Below, piece by piece: positions 26,146 through 36,352 of a stretch of DNA of 60,098 bases. Every line of letters starts with the position of its first letter. Within the stretch, counting starts at the first letter, position 1. The notes under the pieces were generated by a model that worked only from the letters and a program-made list of their open reading frames with translations, was not told the DNA's origin and did no database searches. Source of the DNA: Candidatus Cryptobacteroides faecipullorum (GTDB lineage: Bacteria > Bacteroidota > Bacteroidia > Bacteroidales > UBA932); assembly GCA_017694885.1 (NCBI GenBank), contig JADIMH010000019.1:1-60098 (forward strand). The letters run 5' to 3'. Both the position numbers and the translations under genes were made by a program.

Positions 26146-27615
26146 ATGCAGACTTTTGTTAATTCTCAGATTCCCGAAGGACTGACCTTCGATGACGTTT
26201 TGCTTATTCCTGCGCGCTCCGAGGTTCTTCCCCGGACTGTAGATGTCAGTACGAATTTCACGACAGACATAAAGCTCCATACGCCTATCGTGTCCGCCGC
26301 AATGGATACCGTAACCGAGGCCGAACTTGCCATTGCGATAGCAAGGGCCGGCGGTATAGGCGTGATCCATAAGAACATGACTATCGAGGAGCAGATGCGG
26401 CAGGTACGCCGTGTGAAAAGAGCTGAAAACGGCATGATCTATGATCCGGTCACCATCAGGCCGGACGCTACGGTGGGAGATGCATTGGGTATGATGGCCC
26501 AGCACCATATCGGCGGTATACCTGTGGTAGACGCCAACAATTATCTTATAGGTATCGTCACTAACAGGGATCTTCGTTTTCAGGACAACATGAAGCTCCC
26601 GGTTTCACAGGTGATGACTTCCGAGAATCTTGTTACGGCCCCTAAGGGCATAGGTCTGAAGGATGCTACCGATATCCTCAGACACCATAAGTTCGAAAAG
26701 CTCCCTGTCGTAGACGAGGATGGCAAGCTCGCCGGTCTCATCACTTACAAGGACCTGATGAAAATCAAGGACAACCCTATTGCGTCAAAGGATTCTAAAG
26801 GCCGCCTTCTCGTGGCCGCGGCAGTAGGGGTCAAATCGGATACCATCGAAAGAATCGAAATGCTTACCAGCGCGGGTGCGGATGCAGTGGTGGTGGATAC
26901 GGCCCACGGCCATTCTGTATATGTGCTCGACGTTATCAGGAAAGCATGCGAAGCCCTGCCTGATATCCAGATAATCGCAGGAAATGTCGCGACCGGCGAA
27001 GCTGCAAAGGCCCTGGCCGATGCAGGAGTGAAGGCCGTGAAAGTCGGCATTGGTCCGGGATCCATCTGTACGACCCGTATCATAGCCGGAGTCGGGATGC
27101 CTCAGCTTTCTGCAGTCATGATGTCGTATGAAGCCCTCAAGGGTACGGGTATTCCTGTTATTGCCGACGGCGGCATAAGGTATTCCGGCGATATAGTAAA
27201 GGCTCTTGCGGCCGGAGCAAGCACCATAATGGCAGGTTCTCTCTTTGCCGGTGTGGAGGAGTCTCCTGGAGAGACCATCATACTGAATGGCAGGAAGTTC
27301 AAGGCTTACAGGGGAATGGGGTCACTCGAGGCCATGCAGCACGGTTCCAAGGACAGGTATTTCCAGGATATGGAAGACGATGTCAAGAAGCTCGTGCCGG
27401 AAGGAATCGTAGCCCAGGTGCCTTATAAGGGTACTCTCGGAGAAGTGGTATATCAGCTGGTAGGTGGACTTCGTGCCGGTATGGGATATTGCGGGGCTCC
27501 GAATATCGAAGCGCTGCGTTCGGCGAAGTTCGTCAGGATTACCCAGGCCGGATACATAGAAGGACATCCGCATGATGTGACCATCACACGCGAAGCTCCT
27601 AATTATTCCAGATAG
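26146..27615 (+). CDS. guaB: IMP dehydrogenase
   Basis: A 489-residue protein, the usual bacterial length. I chose ATG at 26146 ([20 protein letters not shown]), as GuaB normally starts a few residues before the FDDVLL motif; an in-frame start at 26125 lies within the promoter. The barrel is interrupted by two CBS domains at about 95-205. The catalytic Cys308 lies in the [11 protein letters not shown] loop. The flap and C-terminal parts ([22 protein letters not shown]) are intact. It makes XMP from IMP, the first committed step to GTP. It heads a long plus-strand series through the folding factors to the biotin genes. Confidence 0.95.
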   Translation: MQTFVNSQIPEGLTFDDVLLIPARSEVLPRTVDVSTNFTTDIKLHTPIVSAAMDTVTEAELAIAIARAGGIGVIHKNMTIEEQMRQVRRVKRAENGMIYDPVTIRPDATVGDALGMMAQHHIGGIPVVDANNYLIGIVTNRDLRFQDNMKLPVSQVMTSENLVTAPKGIGLKDATDILRHHKFEKLPVVDEDGKLAGLITYKDLMKIKDNPIASKDSKGRLLVAAAVGVKSDTIERIEMLTSAGADAVVVDTAHGHSVYVLDVIRKACEALPDIQIIAGNVATGEAAKALADAGVKAVKVGIGPGSICTTRIIAGVGMPQLSAVMMSYEALKGTGIPVIADGGIRYSGDIVKALAAGASTIMAGSLFAGVEESPGETIILNGRKFKAYRGMGSLEAMQHGSKDRYFQDMEDDVKKLVPEGIVAQVPYKGTLGEVVYQLVGGLRAGMGYCGAPNIEALRSAKFVRITQAGYIEGHPHDVTITREAPNYSR

Positions 27616-27633
27616 GAAGAGCGTGGAAAGGTA

Positions 27634-28494
27634 ATGCGGGTTGTCCATGATATAGCGTTGTTTGCTGGAATCGTCTTGCTGGCCTTGTCGTCATGCAGGA
27701 CGATTTCATCTCTTGTGCATGATGACCAGGTGGTTGCCAGGGTAGGCAAGGTTAATCTGTATAAAAGCGAACTCGACAGGGTCATTCCTCCGGGCGCATC
27801 GGCACAGGACAGCATGGCTTTGGCGCTGCAGTACATCAACGCATGGGCTTCCGATGTGGTGTTTCTGGATGTCGCCGAGGCCCAGCTTTCAAAAACCGAC
27901 AAGGACGTTTCCAGAGAACTCGAGGAATACCGCAGGTCGCTCCTTAAATACAAATACGAGCAGAAGTATGTGAATGAAAGGCTCGATACAACGGTGACGG
28001 AAGATGAAATTGCCGCGTATTATGAATTGCACAAGGAACAGTTCATCCTGAAGACCCCGATAGCAAAGGTCAGGTACATGCGCATATCCCCTGATTCTCC
28101 TAATGTAAGTCTTATCAAGAAGAAGATGGCCTCGACAGTGGTGGATGACCTGGTCGAGGCGGACAGTCTGGCATATTTTTCGGCAGATATTTATACGGAC
28201 TATTCCGGACAGTGGATAGACATGACACGGCTTGCAAGGAATTTCGGCGTGGACTATACTGTCCTGATGTCAAAGGTCTATCGCTCGATGGTAGAGATGA
28301 AGGATGCATCAGGAAAGCTGAACGTAGCCTATATAGAAGATTACTTGGCGGCCGGGGACATGGCTCCCCTGGATTATTGCTCAGCTCATATAAAAGATAT
28401 GATTATCAGCATCAGAAAGCATAAACTGATAGATGATTTGGAACGGGACTTGCTGGAAGATGCGCGCTCAAAAGGAAAATTCGAGATTTTGTAG
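27634..28494 (+). CDS. SurA-like periplasmic lipoprotein, probable chaperone without PPIase activity
   Basis: A 286-residue protein with a lipoprotein signal (LLALSSC, Cys21). The N-terminal part (VVARVGKVNLYKSELDRVIP) resembles the start of SurA/PrsA-type foldases. After a helical segment there is a TEDEIAAYYELHKEQFILKT motif, as seen before parvulin domains, but the region that follows lacks the conserved parvulin core that is plain in the next gene. It therefore looks like a SurA-family chaperone with a degenerate isomerase domain. The position directly before surA, 15 bases apart, supports a shared role in folding outer-membrane proteins. Confidence 0.65.
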   Translation: MRVVHDIALFAGIVLLALSSCRTISSLVHDDQVVARVGKVNLYKSELDRVIPPGASAQDSMALALQYINAWASDVVFLDVAEAQLSKTDKDVSRELEEYRRSLLKYKYEQKYVNERLDTTVTEDEIAAYYELHKEQFILKTPIAKVRYMRISPDSPNVSLIKKKMASTVVDDLVEADSLAYFSADIYTDYSGQWIDMTRLARNFGVDYTVLMSKVYRSMVEMKDASGKLNVAYIEDYLAAGDMAPLDYCSAHIKDMIISIRKHKLIDDLERDLLEDARSKGKFEIL

Positions 28495-28509
28495 AATATA
28501 ATAGAAGGC

Positions 28510-29898
28510 ATGGATATGAGAAGAAATTTGATGACCGCTTTGATAGTGGTACTGTTGTCCGGCATTTCCGGCCAGGCATTCGGACAGAAATACCCTGACG
28601 GCATTATAGACAAGACAATCGCGGTCGTCGGCAATGAAATGATAATGATTTCCCAGCTTGAGGAAGAAGTGCGGATCATGATGGCTCAGGGATTTGTTTC
28701 AGACCGGGATGCCAGGTGCGAGATATTGGAAAACATGATGGTATCGAAGCTTTTCCTCATGCAGGCCCGACTCGATTCCCTTTCCGTCAACAATGATATG
28801 GTAGAAGGCGAGTTGAGGAACAGAATCGACCAGTTCAGAACCTATTTCGGAGGAGATGAAGGGGTGGAACAGCAGTTCGGCAAGCCTATATACAAGCTGC
28901 GTCAGGAATGGCGTGAAGCATTCCAGGACCAGAGCCTTACGCAGCAGATGCAGCAGAACATCATGTCGGATATTCCGGAAGTGACCCCTCATGATGTAGA
29001 GGAATACCTCAAGCAGACCGACCCTGAAGATCTTCCGGTCGTTCCTATGAAATACCAGTTGAGCCAGATCTGCATATATCCTGACAGAGAAGCCGCGGAC
29101 ATGGCTGTCAAGGAACGTCTCCTGGCCATCAGGGAGCGCATAATCAACGGCGAGAAATTCTCTACCCTTGCCAGAATTTATTCTCAGGACCCTGGCAGCG
29201 CCATGAAGGGCGGCGAACTCGGCATGGCTTCCAAATCCATTTTCTGGCCGGCGTTTTCGGATGCTGCCATGTCTCTCAAACCGGGAGTGGTTTCCCAGAT
29301 CGTAGAGACTCCGGACGGATTCCATATTATAGAAGTTCTTGAAAAGAAAGGCGATATGTTCAATGCCAGGCATATTCTGCTTAAACCGGAATATACTGTC
29401 GAAGATAAGGAAAAGGCGTTCCATGTGCTCGATAGCCTGAAGACCGAGATGGCCAACGGAGCCGTAACATTCGAAATGGCTGCACGCTTCTATTCCGAGG
29501 ACCCGGCTACCCGTACTAACGGAGGCCAGATGGCTGATCCGAACTCCGGTTCGTCCTATTTTGAAATCGACCAGCTCAAACCGCAGGACTATGCCGCAAT
29601 CAAGGACTTGAAGGAAGGAGAGATATCCGAACCTGTAGAATCCCTCGACAATGAGGGCAGGGACGGAAATACCGTTTACAAGATCATCAAGGTAGACAAG
29701 ATACTGCCGTCACATACGGCATCCTTCAACGATGATTACAGTCTTCTGTCCGAGCAGGTGAAACAGAAGGCATCAATGAAAGCCGTCGATGATTTCATCG
29801 ATGCAAAACTCAAGACGACTTATATAGTAATAGACCCGCTGTTCAAATATTGCGAATTCGACAATGAAGGCTGGGCTGACAAGTTCAGAGAAAACTGA
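28510..29898 (+). CDS. surA: Peptidyl-prolyl cis-trans isomerase, SurA-type
   Basis: A 462-residue protein with a signal peptide (ending near SGQAFGQ). The SurA N-terminal domain starts with KTIAVVGNEMIMISQLEEEV. Two parvulin (PPIC) domains follow: one near residues 175-280 (SQICIYPDREAADMAVKERL, ARIYSQDPGSAMKGGELGM) and one near 288-390 (ARHILLKPEYTVEDKEKAF, RFYSEDPATRTNGGQM). It escorts outer-membrane proteins through the periplasm. It is encoded between a related lipoprotein and the OstA-like protein, an envelope-assembly grouping often seen in Bacteroidetes. Confidence 0.9.
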   Translation: MDMRRNLMTALIVVLLSGISGQAFGQKYPDGIIDKTIAVVGNEMIMISQLEEEVRIMMAQGFVSDRDARCEILENMMVSKLFLMQARLDSLSVNNDMVEGELRNRIDQFRTYFGGDEGVEQQFGKPIYKLRQEWREAFQDQSLTQQMQQNIMSDIPEVTPHDVEEYLKQTDPEDLPVVPMKYQLSQICIYPDREAADMAVKERLLAIRERIINGEKFSTLARIYSQDPGSAMKGGELGMASKSIFWPAFSDAAMSLKPGVVSQIVETPDGFHIIEVLEKKGDMFNARHILLKPEYTVEDKEKAFHVLDSLKTEMANGAVTFEMAARFYSEDPATRTNGGQMADPNSGSSYFEIDQLKPQDYAAIKDLKEGEISEPVESLDNEGRDGNTVYKIIKVDKILPSHTASFNDDYSLLSEQVKQKASMKAVDDFIDAKLKTTYIVIDPLFKYCEFDNEGWADKFREN

Positions 29899-29903
29899 TT
29901 CCT

Positions 29904-32645
29904 ATGGGAGTTCTCAAGAAGCTGGCATATTGTCTTGTCCTACTTGTATTTCCTTTATCGTCCTATGCGCAGGCACAGGAGAAAGAGGAGCAGGAGGACA
30001 GTATAGTTACGCTCATAAGCTCCCAAAAGGCGCAGCTTCTGGAGATCGACGGCCAGAATCTGAGAAAAGTCATCGGGCCTGCGACATTCCTTCATAACAA
30101 TACTTATCTTCTTTGCGACACGGCACTATGGAATGTCGACACGAAAATCATAGATGCCATAGGCAATGTGAAGATCATCCAGGAAGAGACGGAACTGCAG
30201 AGCGAGAAAATGGTCTATTATATAGACCGGGACCTTGCCGAGTTCCGGGGCAATGTCGTACAGTTGCGGGACAAGGATAACAATATCCTCAGAACCAGGA
30301 ATCTGGATTACAACACCAAGGACAGTATAGCCGTCTTTCGCGGGGGCGGGGCTATGAAGGACAAGGACGGCCAGATCATAGAAAGCGAAACAGGACGGTA
30401 TGAGTCCAAGATAAAACTGTTCACATTTACGGATAATGTGAACATGTTCACCGATTCGATATTCGTGAAGACATCGAGGCTGAAATACGAGTCCGACAGG
30501 AACCTTGCCACATTCGGAGCCGGCACCGATGCCTGGAAGGACGAGAATATGCTTTCGGCCAATGCCGGATGGTACGACAGGGGCCGTGAGGTGTTCTTCT
30601 TCCGTAACAAGGTGCATGTCATGTCGGATGTGCAGGAAGGCTGGAGCGATTCCCTGTATTTCTACAGGAATTCGATGAATGTGGATATGCTCGGCAACGC
30701 CCAGGTTACGGATACTACCAGAAATGTTTCTGGTTTGGCCGGGCGGATTTCCTATGTGGATTCTGTTTCAAGGGTTACAATGACCCGGACTCCGGCCGTA
30801 GTGGCTGAAGTGGAGGATGAAGAATCCGGCAGGGATACCGTATATTTCGGGGCCGACACTCTTATATATTATACGGTAAGGATGTGCGATGTGGATTCCG
30901 TGGCAGTAATGGATGCCGGGGGGCGTCTCTCTTCCATGGATGTCGATCCTGTATCCGAATTCAGGAAAAAGGCGGCCGAGGAAGCTGCCAAAGAAGCTGA
31001 AGAGGCCGCCAAGAACGATCCTAACAGGAGACCGGATATCCCGAAACCTTCCACCGGCAATTCTGTTACTGCCGGTATCGGAAAGGATATTCCGGTGCAG
31101 ACCGATTCTGCCGCAGTGGAAGAGCCTCCAGCACCGGTTGCAGATACGTCTGAAGTGCAGACCGGTTCTCTTCTTGTAACGACAAACGATTCATTGGCTT
31201 TCCGCCAGGATTCTCTTGCTGTGGGAACGGATTCCCTGAAGACTGCGGTAGATTCTCTTGCCGCAGGGCTCGATTCCCTGGCTGTGGGGGCGGATTCTCT
31301 TGCCGTTGCGGACAGTGCTGTTGCGGAGCCTGCAGAACTCGATACTACCAAGATAGGATTCGTGCGAGCTTTGAACAACGTGAAGATATTCAGGAGGAAC
31401 ATGCAGATTGTCTGCGATTCTCTGGAGTATTGCGACCTTGATTCCATCGCAAGGCTTTTCAAGCAGCCGAAAATCTGGAACGAGATTACCCAGCAATATG
31501 TTGCGGACAGCGTTTATGCCCTTGTCCGCGGGAATATGCTTGAAAAGGTGAGCCTGATGTCGAACGCATTCGTCCACAACCAGCAGGACAGCATACACTA
31601 TGACCAGATCAGAAGTACCGAGATGATGGCTTATTTCGATGAGAATTCCCAGTTGCGCAGATTCGACGCTTTGGGCGGGGCTTCGGCTCTCTTCTATCTT
31701 GAGGAAAACGATGTTCTGGCTACTGTCAACAAGAAGGATTCGAAGATGCTCTCGGCTGTATTCAAGGACGGTACGATCAACAGGATATATTATTTCGATA
31801 CCGCCAAGAGCGATGCTTTCCCGGTTGCCCAGATGACTGCCGAGGATCAGGTACTTAAAGGATTTTGCTGGCAACCGGACAAAAGGCCTGCGGACAGGTA
31901 TGCGATTACTGCCCAGGAACTGCGTCCTTCCGAGCGTTCTTCATACATGTCCCGGCCGAGGGCGAAGTTCGTCCAGACAGGGCTGTATTTCCCTGGATAT
32001 ATCGATGATATCTATACCCAGATAGAGGAAAGGGATTCTCTCAACCGTGTCAGGGAACGTCAGAGGCAGATTCTGGAGCAGGACCGCCAGCGGCATGAGC
32101 AGTTCTTGAAGGATTCTCTCGCGATAGCCCGCCTGGACTCGATTGCAGCGGCTGATTCGATCGCCATGTCCGACAGTCTGGCATTCGTGGCGGACTCTAT
32201 CGCCAGGGCCGATTCAATAGCGTTTGCTGACTCTGTACGCCATGCGGAGATCGCTGATTCACTGGCATCTGTAATTCCTACAAAAGAGCAGTTGAAAGAA
32301 CAGGCCAGAAAAGAAAGGGAGGAGAAGAAGGCGGCCCGCATAGCGGCAAGAGAAAAGAGGTGGGCTGAAAAGGATCAGTCCGATGCAGACCGGCTGAAGG
32401 CGAAAGAAGAGAAGAAGAAGGAGAAGGAGCGGGCACGCAAGCTGAAGCTTATCCTGAATGCCCAAGAGGAAGCCAGAAAAGATTCCGTAGAACTTGAGAA
32501 GTACAAGGAGAAATATCTGCTCCGGCTCGAGAAGCAGAAGATACGGGAAGAGAAACGGGCTGCACGGAAAAAGGTGAAGCCTCAACAGATGCCCGGAACA
32601 GGAGAAGCAATGACAAAATCGGAAAGGAATGAAAAGAAACTATAG
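29904..32645 (+). CDS. OstA-like envelope protein with repeat-rich C-terminal region
   Basis: A 913-residue protein with a signal peptide (ending near SSYAQAQ). Residues about 35-330 are LptA/OstA-like beta repeats (TFLHNNTYLLCDTALWNVDT, AEFRGNVVQLRD, GRYESKIKLFTFTDNVNMF). A second OstA-like stretch follows at about 475-690. Between them is a low-complexity run of DSLA/DSLAV units (about 430-480), with a second DSIA/DSLA run near 740-795, then a Lys/Glu/Arg-rich coiled-coil tail to the end. It is probably part of lipopolysaccharide transport to the outer membrane, as the Bacteroidetes counterpart of LptA. The tail and repeats are lineage features of unknown role. It follows surA by 5 bases and overlaps bioB by 17. 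Confidence 0.8.
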   Translation: MGVLKKLAYCLVLLVFPLSSYAQAQEKEEQEDSIVTLISSQKAQLLEIDGQNLRKVIGPATFLHNNTYLLCDTALWNVDTKIIDAIGNVKIIQEETELQSEKMVYYIDRDLAEFRGNVVQLRDKDNNILRTRNLDYNTKDSIAVFRGGGAMKDKDGQIIESETGRYESKIKLFTFTDNVNMFTDSIFVKTSRLKYESDRNLATFGAGTDAWKDENMLSANAGWYDRGREVFFFRNKVHVMSDVQEGWSDSLYFYRNSMNVDMLGNAQVTDTTRNVSGLAGRISYVDSVSRVTMTRTPAVVAEVEDEESGRDTVYFGADTLIYYTVRMCDVDSVAVMDAGGRLSSMDVDPVSEFRKKAAEEAAKEAEEAAKNDPNRRPDIPKPSTGNSVTAGIGKDIPVQTDSAAVEEPPAPVADTSEVQTGSLLVTTNDSLAFRQDSLAVGTDSLKTAVDSLAAGLDSLAVGADSLAVADSAVAEPAELDTTKIGFVRALNNVKIFRRNMQIVCDSLEYCDLDSIARLFKQPKIWNEITQQYVADSVYALVRGNMLEKVSLMSNAFVHNQQDSIHYDQIRSTEMMAYFDENSQLRRFDALGGASALFYLEENDVLATVNKKDSKMLSAVFKDGTINRIYYFDTAKSDAFPVAQMTAEDQVLKGFCWQPDKRPADRYAITAQELRPSERSSYMSRPRAKFVQTGLYFPGYIDDIYTQIEERDSLNRVRERQRQILEQDRQRHEQFLKDSLAIARLDSIAAADSIAMSDSLAFVADSIARADSIAFADSVRHAEIADSLASVIPTKEQLKEQARKEREEKKAARIAAREKRWAEKDQSDADRLKAKEEKKKEKERARKLKLILNAQEEARKDSVELEKYKEKYLLRLEKQKIREEKRAARKKVKPQQMPGTGEAMTKSERNEKKL

Positions 32646-33744
32646 AAAATTATTTTCAAAGAAATCCCTGAGGTTTCGCAGATGGGGCAACAAGGCCTAT
32701 TCCGTATTCTCCAGTATCGGGCGGCATGTGACCATAGGTCATGTAAGTAAAGGCATAGCCGATGCCGCATTGGAAAAGTCCGGAGAAACAGACGATATTA
32801 TTGTCGAAAGGATTATCCGCGGAGGCGGACTGGGCCGGAAGGAAGCGGAGGATATGGCGGATACCGTACCTTTGGCACGGCTCGTGAGGATGGCTTCGGC
32901 AGTGAATGTTTCCTGTGCATCGCGGCGTTTTGACACGTGCTCCATCATCAATGCCAAATCCGGGCGCTGTCCGGAAGATTGCAAGTGGTGTGCCCAGTCT
33001 GCCCATTATCATACAGGCGCTTCGGAGTACCCTATGCTTGACCGGGACAGCATTGTAAAGGCTGCAAGGCAATGTGAAGAAAAAGGCATCGGCCGTTTTT
33101 CTATTGTCACCAGCGGCCGCAGACTCTCTGAAAAAGAAATCGATTCAATATGCAGCATAGCCGTTTCCTTGGGAAAGGAATGCGGCATCTCACTCTGCCT
33201 TTCGGCAGGTCTGTTGGATAAATCTGCGCTCATGCGGCTTCATCGGGCCGGAATCTCCAGATATCACTGTAATCTGGAGACAGCTCCGTCTTATTTCGGG
33301 AACCTTTGCTCTACACACACTCAAAAAGAAAAAATCACAACATTACACAATGCCCGTGAAGCCGGCATGGATATATGCAGTGGGGGTATTATAGGGATGG
33401 GAGAGACGATGGCGCAGCGTCTCGAACTTGCTTTTACCCTGAGGGAACTCGGGGTAAAATCGGTCCCTATAAATATCCTGTCTCCTATTAAAGGTACTCC
33501 TCTGGCTGACAGCCCTCTTATTTCCGAGGATGAAATCGTAAGGACAGTAGCGATGTTCAGGCTTATCATGCCTGATGCGTATCTGCGGTTTGCCGGTGGC
33601 CGGGCAAGGCTTTCGGAGCATGCCCTGATGACTTCTTTCCAGGCCGGCATCAATTCGGCCATAATCGGGGATATGCTGACCACGACAGGAGCGGACGTCG
33701 CTACCGACAAGGCACGTATCCTTGCTGCAGGATATATGCTGTAG
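32629..33744 (+). CDS. bioB: Biotin synthase with an extra N-terminal peptide module
   Basis: A 371-residue protein. The radical SAM cluster ligands are Cys114, Cys118 and Cys121 in GRCPEDCKWC. Other BioB signatures are present: YHCNLETAPSYFGNLCSTHT, CSGGIIGMGET, VPINILSPIKGTPLAD and FRLIMPDAYLRFAGGRA. It inserts sulfur into dethiobiotin. BioB normally begins about where residue 58 (IVERIIRGG) lies here. The first ~55 residues are extra: a basic, aromatic segment LRFRRWGNKAYSVFSSIGRH followed by VTIGHVSKGIADAALEKSG. No ATG exists between the two parts, so a natural fusion is likely. The start overlaps the upstream OstA-like gene by 17 bases. Confidence 0.9.
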   Translation: MKRNYRKLFSKKSLRFRRWGNKAYSVFSSIGRHVTIGHVSKGIADAALEKSGETDDIIVERIIRGGGLGRKEAEDMADTVPLARLVRMASAVNVSCASRRFDTCSIINAKSGRCPEDCKWCAQSAHYHTGASEYPMLDRDSIVKAARQCEEKGIGRFSIVTSGRRLSEKEIDSICSIAVSLGKECGISLCLSAGLLDKSALMRLHRAGISRYHCNLETAPSYFGNLCSTHTQKEKITTLHNAREAGMDICSGGIIGMGETMAQRLELAFTLRELGVKSVPINILSPIKGTPLADSPLISEDEIVRTVAMFRLIMPDAYLRFAGGRARLSEHALMTSFQAGINSAIIGDMLTTTGADVATDKARILAAGYML

Positions 33745-33843
33745 TTTTCCTGCTATCCGGGAATCCGGAATCTTATGGCAGCCCGAGGCCGGGAACTCTG
33801 TCAGTGCAACTTTTTTTATAAAAATCAGTTAGAGATAGACGAT

Positions 33844-35127
33844 ATGATTATTGAAACCAATATCGACCGGTTCGATACGGAACATCTGTGGCATCCCTAT
33901 ACTTCTGCCACGAGACCGCTTCCTGCATACAAGGTGCGGGAGACGCACGGATGCAGGATCATCCTGGAAGACGGTACGGAACTTATTGAAGGAATGTCCT
34001 CCTGGTGGTGTGCAATACATGGATACAACCATCCCGTACTTAATGAGGCAGCGAAGTCCCAGCTGGAGAAGATGTCCCACGTGATGTTCGGAGGCCTTAC
34101 CCATGAACCTGCGATAGAACTCGGAAAACTCCTGCTGGGGATCCTTCCGGAACAGCTTTCCAGAATATTCTATGCGGACAGCGGTTCCGTTGCCGTCGAA
34201 GTCGCCATGAAAATGGCTGTTCAGTACCATTATGCGCTCGGACGGCCCCAAAGGACGGATTTCGTGACCATAAGGTCCGGATATCACGGGGACACATGGA
34301 ACGCGATGTCGGTGTGCGATCCTGTTACCGGAATGCACGGCATATTCGGCAGCGCCCTGCCTGTGAGGTATTTCGTTCCATCTCCGTCAAGCCGTTTCCA
34401 CGGGGAATGGGATCCACGTGATATTGAACCTCTTGAGAAAGTTATAGAGGAACATGGCGGCTCTTTGGCGGCCATGATTCTGGAGCCGGTGGTCCAGGGA
34501 GCCGGCGGGATGCGTTTCTATCATCCGGAGTATCTGAGGCAGGCGGCCAGGCTATGCAGAGAACATGGTATCCTGCTGGTATTCGATGAGATAGCGACCG
34601 GATTCGGAAGGACGGGCAAACTGTTTGCCCAGGAGCATGCCGGCGTGGTACCTGACATCATGTGTATAGGAAAGTCACTGACGGGAGGCTATATGACGCT
34701 TTCTGCCGTATTGACTACTGAAGAAGTGGCGCATACGATTTCAGACAATTATCCTTATGCCTTCATGCACGGCCCGACCTTCATGGCCAACTCTCTTGCA
34801 TGTGCCGTTGCCAGGGCTTCCGTACAGCTGCTTCTCGACTCAGGCTGGCAGGAAAAGGTGAAAGGCATCGAGACGCAGATGAAAGCGGAACTTGCACCGG
34901 CCGCCGGCCTTCCTCAGGTGGAGGATGTGCGTATATTGGGCGCTATAGGAGTCATCCAGACCAGAGAACCTGTGGATATGGCCTGTATCCAGCGCCGTTT
35001 CATTGAAGAGGGTATCTGGGTCAGGCCTTTCGGCAGGCTTGTATATATCATGCCTCCGTATATAATTTCTCCGGAAGAACTCTCGAAGCTTACTTCCGGT
35101 CTTGTCAAAGTAGTGGGGAAAATATGA
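33844..35127 (+). CDS. bioA: Adenosylmethionine-8-amino-7-oxononanoate aminotransferase
   Basis: A 427-residue PLP enzyme. I chose ATG at 33844 ([20 protein letters not shown]), because BioA begins near the HLWHPY motif; a longer frame from 33775 adds an unrelated stretch. Conserved parts are [43 protein letters not shown], the PLP-binding Asp248 ([15 protein letters not shown]) and Lys277 (CIGKSLTGG). It transfers the amino group of S-adenosylmethionine to KAPA, giving DAPA. Its stop overlaps the bioF start (ATGA). Confidence 0.95.
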   Translation: MIIETNIDRFDTEHLWHPYTSATRPLPAYKVRETHGCRIILEDGTELIEGMSSWWCAIHGYNHPVLNEAAKSQLEKMSHVMFGGLTHEPAIELGKLLLGILPEQLSRIFYADSGSVAVEVAMKMAVQYHYALGRPQRTDFVTIRSGYHGDTWNAMSVCDPVTGMHGIFGSALPVRYFVPSPSSRFHGEWDPRDIEPLEKVIEEHGGSLAAMILEPVVQGAGGMRFYHPEYLRQAARLCREHGILLVFDEIATGFGRTGKLFAQEHAGVVPDIMCIGKSLTGGYMTLSAVLTTEEVAHTISDNYPYAFMHGPTFMANSLACAVARASVQLLLDSGWQEKVKGIETQMKAELAPAAGLPQVEDVRILGAIGVIQTREPVDMACIQRRFIEEGIWVRPFGRLVYIMPPYIISPEELSKLTSGLVKVVGKI

Positions 35128-36308
35128 GCATGTTTTCGGCAGAACTGGAGGCGCTCCGCGCTTCCGGAAACCTTAGACGGCTTCCGGAGACAGTGCATGA
35201 CGGAAAATATTCGGTAGTGAAGGGCAGACGTATGCTGAACCTTTCTTCCAATGACTATCTCGGACTCGCCTCCGATACCACCATGCCGCTTATGAAGGAT
35301 TTCCTGCGGGAAACCGGACTTGCCTGCGGGACAGATGTGCCGGAAGATTTTCTGCTGGGGTCGACATCCTCGAGACTGCTCACAGGCACTTTTGACGTGC
35401 ATTCACGTCTGGAACAGACCCTGTGCAGACTGTCCGGGCGGCAGGCGGCCCTTGTATTCGGCAGCGGTTATCACATGAATGTCGGAATCCTTCCGGCCGT
35501 GACAGATTCTTCGTCAGTCATCCTTGCGGACAAACTGGTCCATGCCAGCATAATAGACGGCATAAGACTATCATCCGCCCGCTCTGTCCGTTTCCGGCAT
35601 CAGGACATGGACCAGCTCGAGTCTCTGGTGGGGAAATACAGCACGGAGTGCAGCCGGATAATCGTAGTTACGGAGAGCATTTTCAGTATGGACGGTGATC
35701 TTGCCGACCTGAAACGTTTAGTGGAGATCAAGAGGAAACATCCGCAGGTGATGCTGTATGTGGATGAAGCTCATGCTGTCGGTGTCAGGGGAGATGCGGG
35801 AATGGGGCTTGCCCAGGAACTTGGAGTCATGCAGGACATTGATTTCCTGTGCGGGACATTCGGTAAGGCCGTTGCTTCCGTGGGGGCATATGTGCTGTGT
35901 GACAGTATCGTGCGCGAATATCTCGTGAACCGGATGAGACCACTCATATTTTCCACGGCGCTGCCGCCTCTTAATGTCTTGTGGACTCTCAGGGTAATGG
36001 AGAATCTTGCCACGATGGGGAGCATGCGCCGGGCCCTGTCTGACAATGCCGCGAGAATCAGGGAATTCATCAGGTCGCGCGGAGTCGTGTGCCCGTCAGG
36101 AAGCCACATTATACCTGTGATGGCAGGCGACAGCCATCGCGCCGCTGCAATGGCAGAGGAGATGCAGCGTCAGGGTTTCTATCTTTTGCCGATCCGGCCG
36201 CCTACAGTTCCGGAGGGCACTTCCAGACTGCGGATTTCCCTTACTGCCGCGATTACCCCGCAGGAAACCGATGCCCTGATAAGTGTTCTCGACCGGCTCC
36301 TTCCGTGA
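35124..36308 (+). CDS. bioF: 8-amino-7-oxononanoate synthase
   Basis: A 394-residue PLP enzyme of the alpha-oxoamine synthase family. It carries SSNDYLGLA (41-49), [12 protein letters not shown] (78-89), the [10 protein letters not shown] motif (214-223) and the PLP Lys248 in [10 protein letters not shown]. Length is normal. It condenses pimeloyl-ACP (or -CoA) with alanine to give KAPA, the first step of ring assembly. It overlaps bioA by 4 bases, so the two are translationally coupled. Confidence 0.95.
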   Translation: MSMFSAELEALRASGNLRRLPETVHDGKYSVVKGRRMLNLSSNDYLGLASDTTMPLMKDFLRETGLACGTDVPEDFLLGSTSSRLLTGTFDVHSRLEQTLCRLSGRQAALVFGSGYHMNVGILPAVTDSSSVILADKLVHASIIDGIRLSSARSVRFRHQDMDQLESLVGKYSTECSRIIVVTESIFSMDGDLADLKRLVEIKRKHPQVMLYVDEAHAVGVRGDAGMGLAQELGVMQDIDFLCGTFGKAVASVGAYVLCDSIVREYLVNRMRPLIFSTALPPLNVLWTLRVMENLATMGSMRRALSDNAARIREFIRSRGVVCPSGSHIIPVMAGDSHRAAAMAEEMQRQGFYLLPIRPPTVPEGTSRLRISLTAAITPQETDALISVLDRLLP

Positions 36309-36352
36309 ATGGATAAATTACGGGCGTCTTTACGAAGTTCAGATAATTCCAC

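Noticed and set aside
33745..33843. Gap between bioB and bioA considered as a riboswitch
   Set aside because: Only about 100 bases, no conserved riboswitch core that I can recognise, and no independent promoter box.
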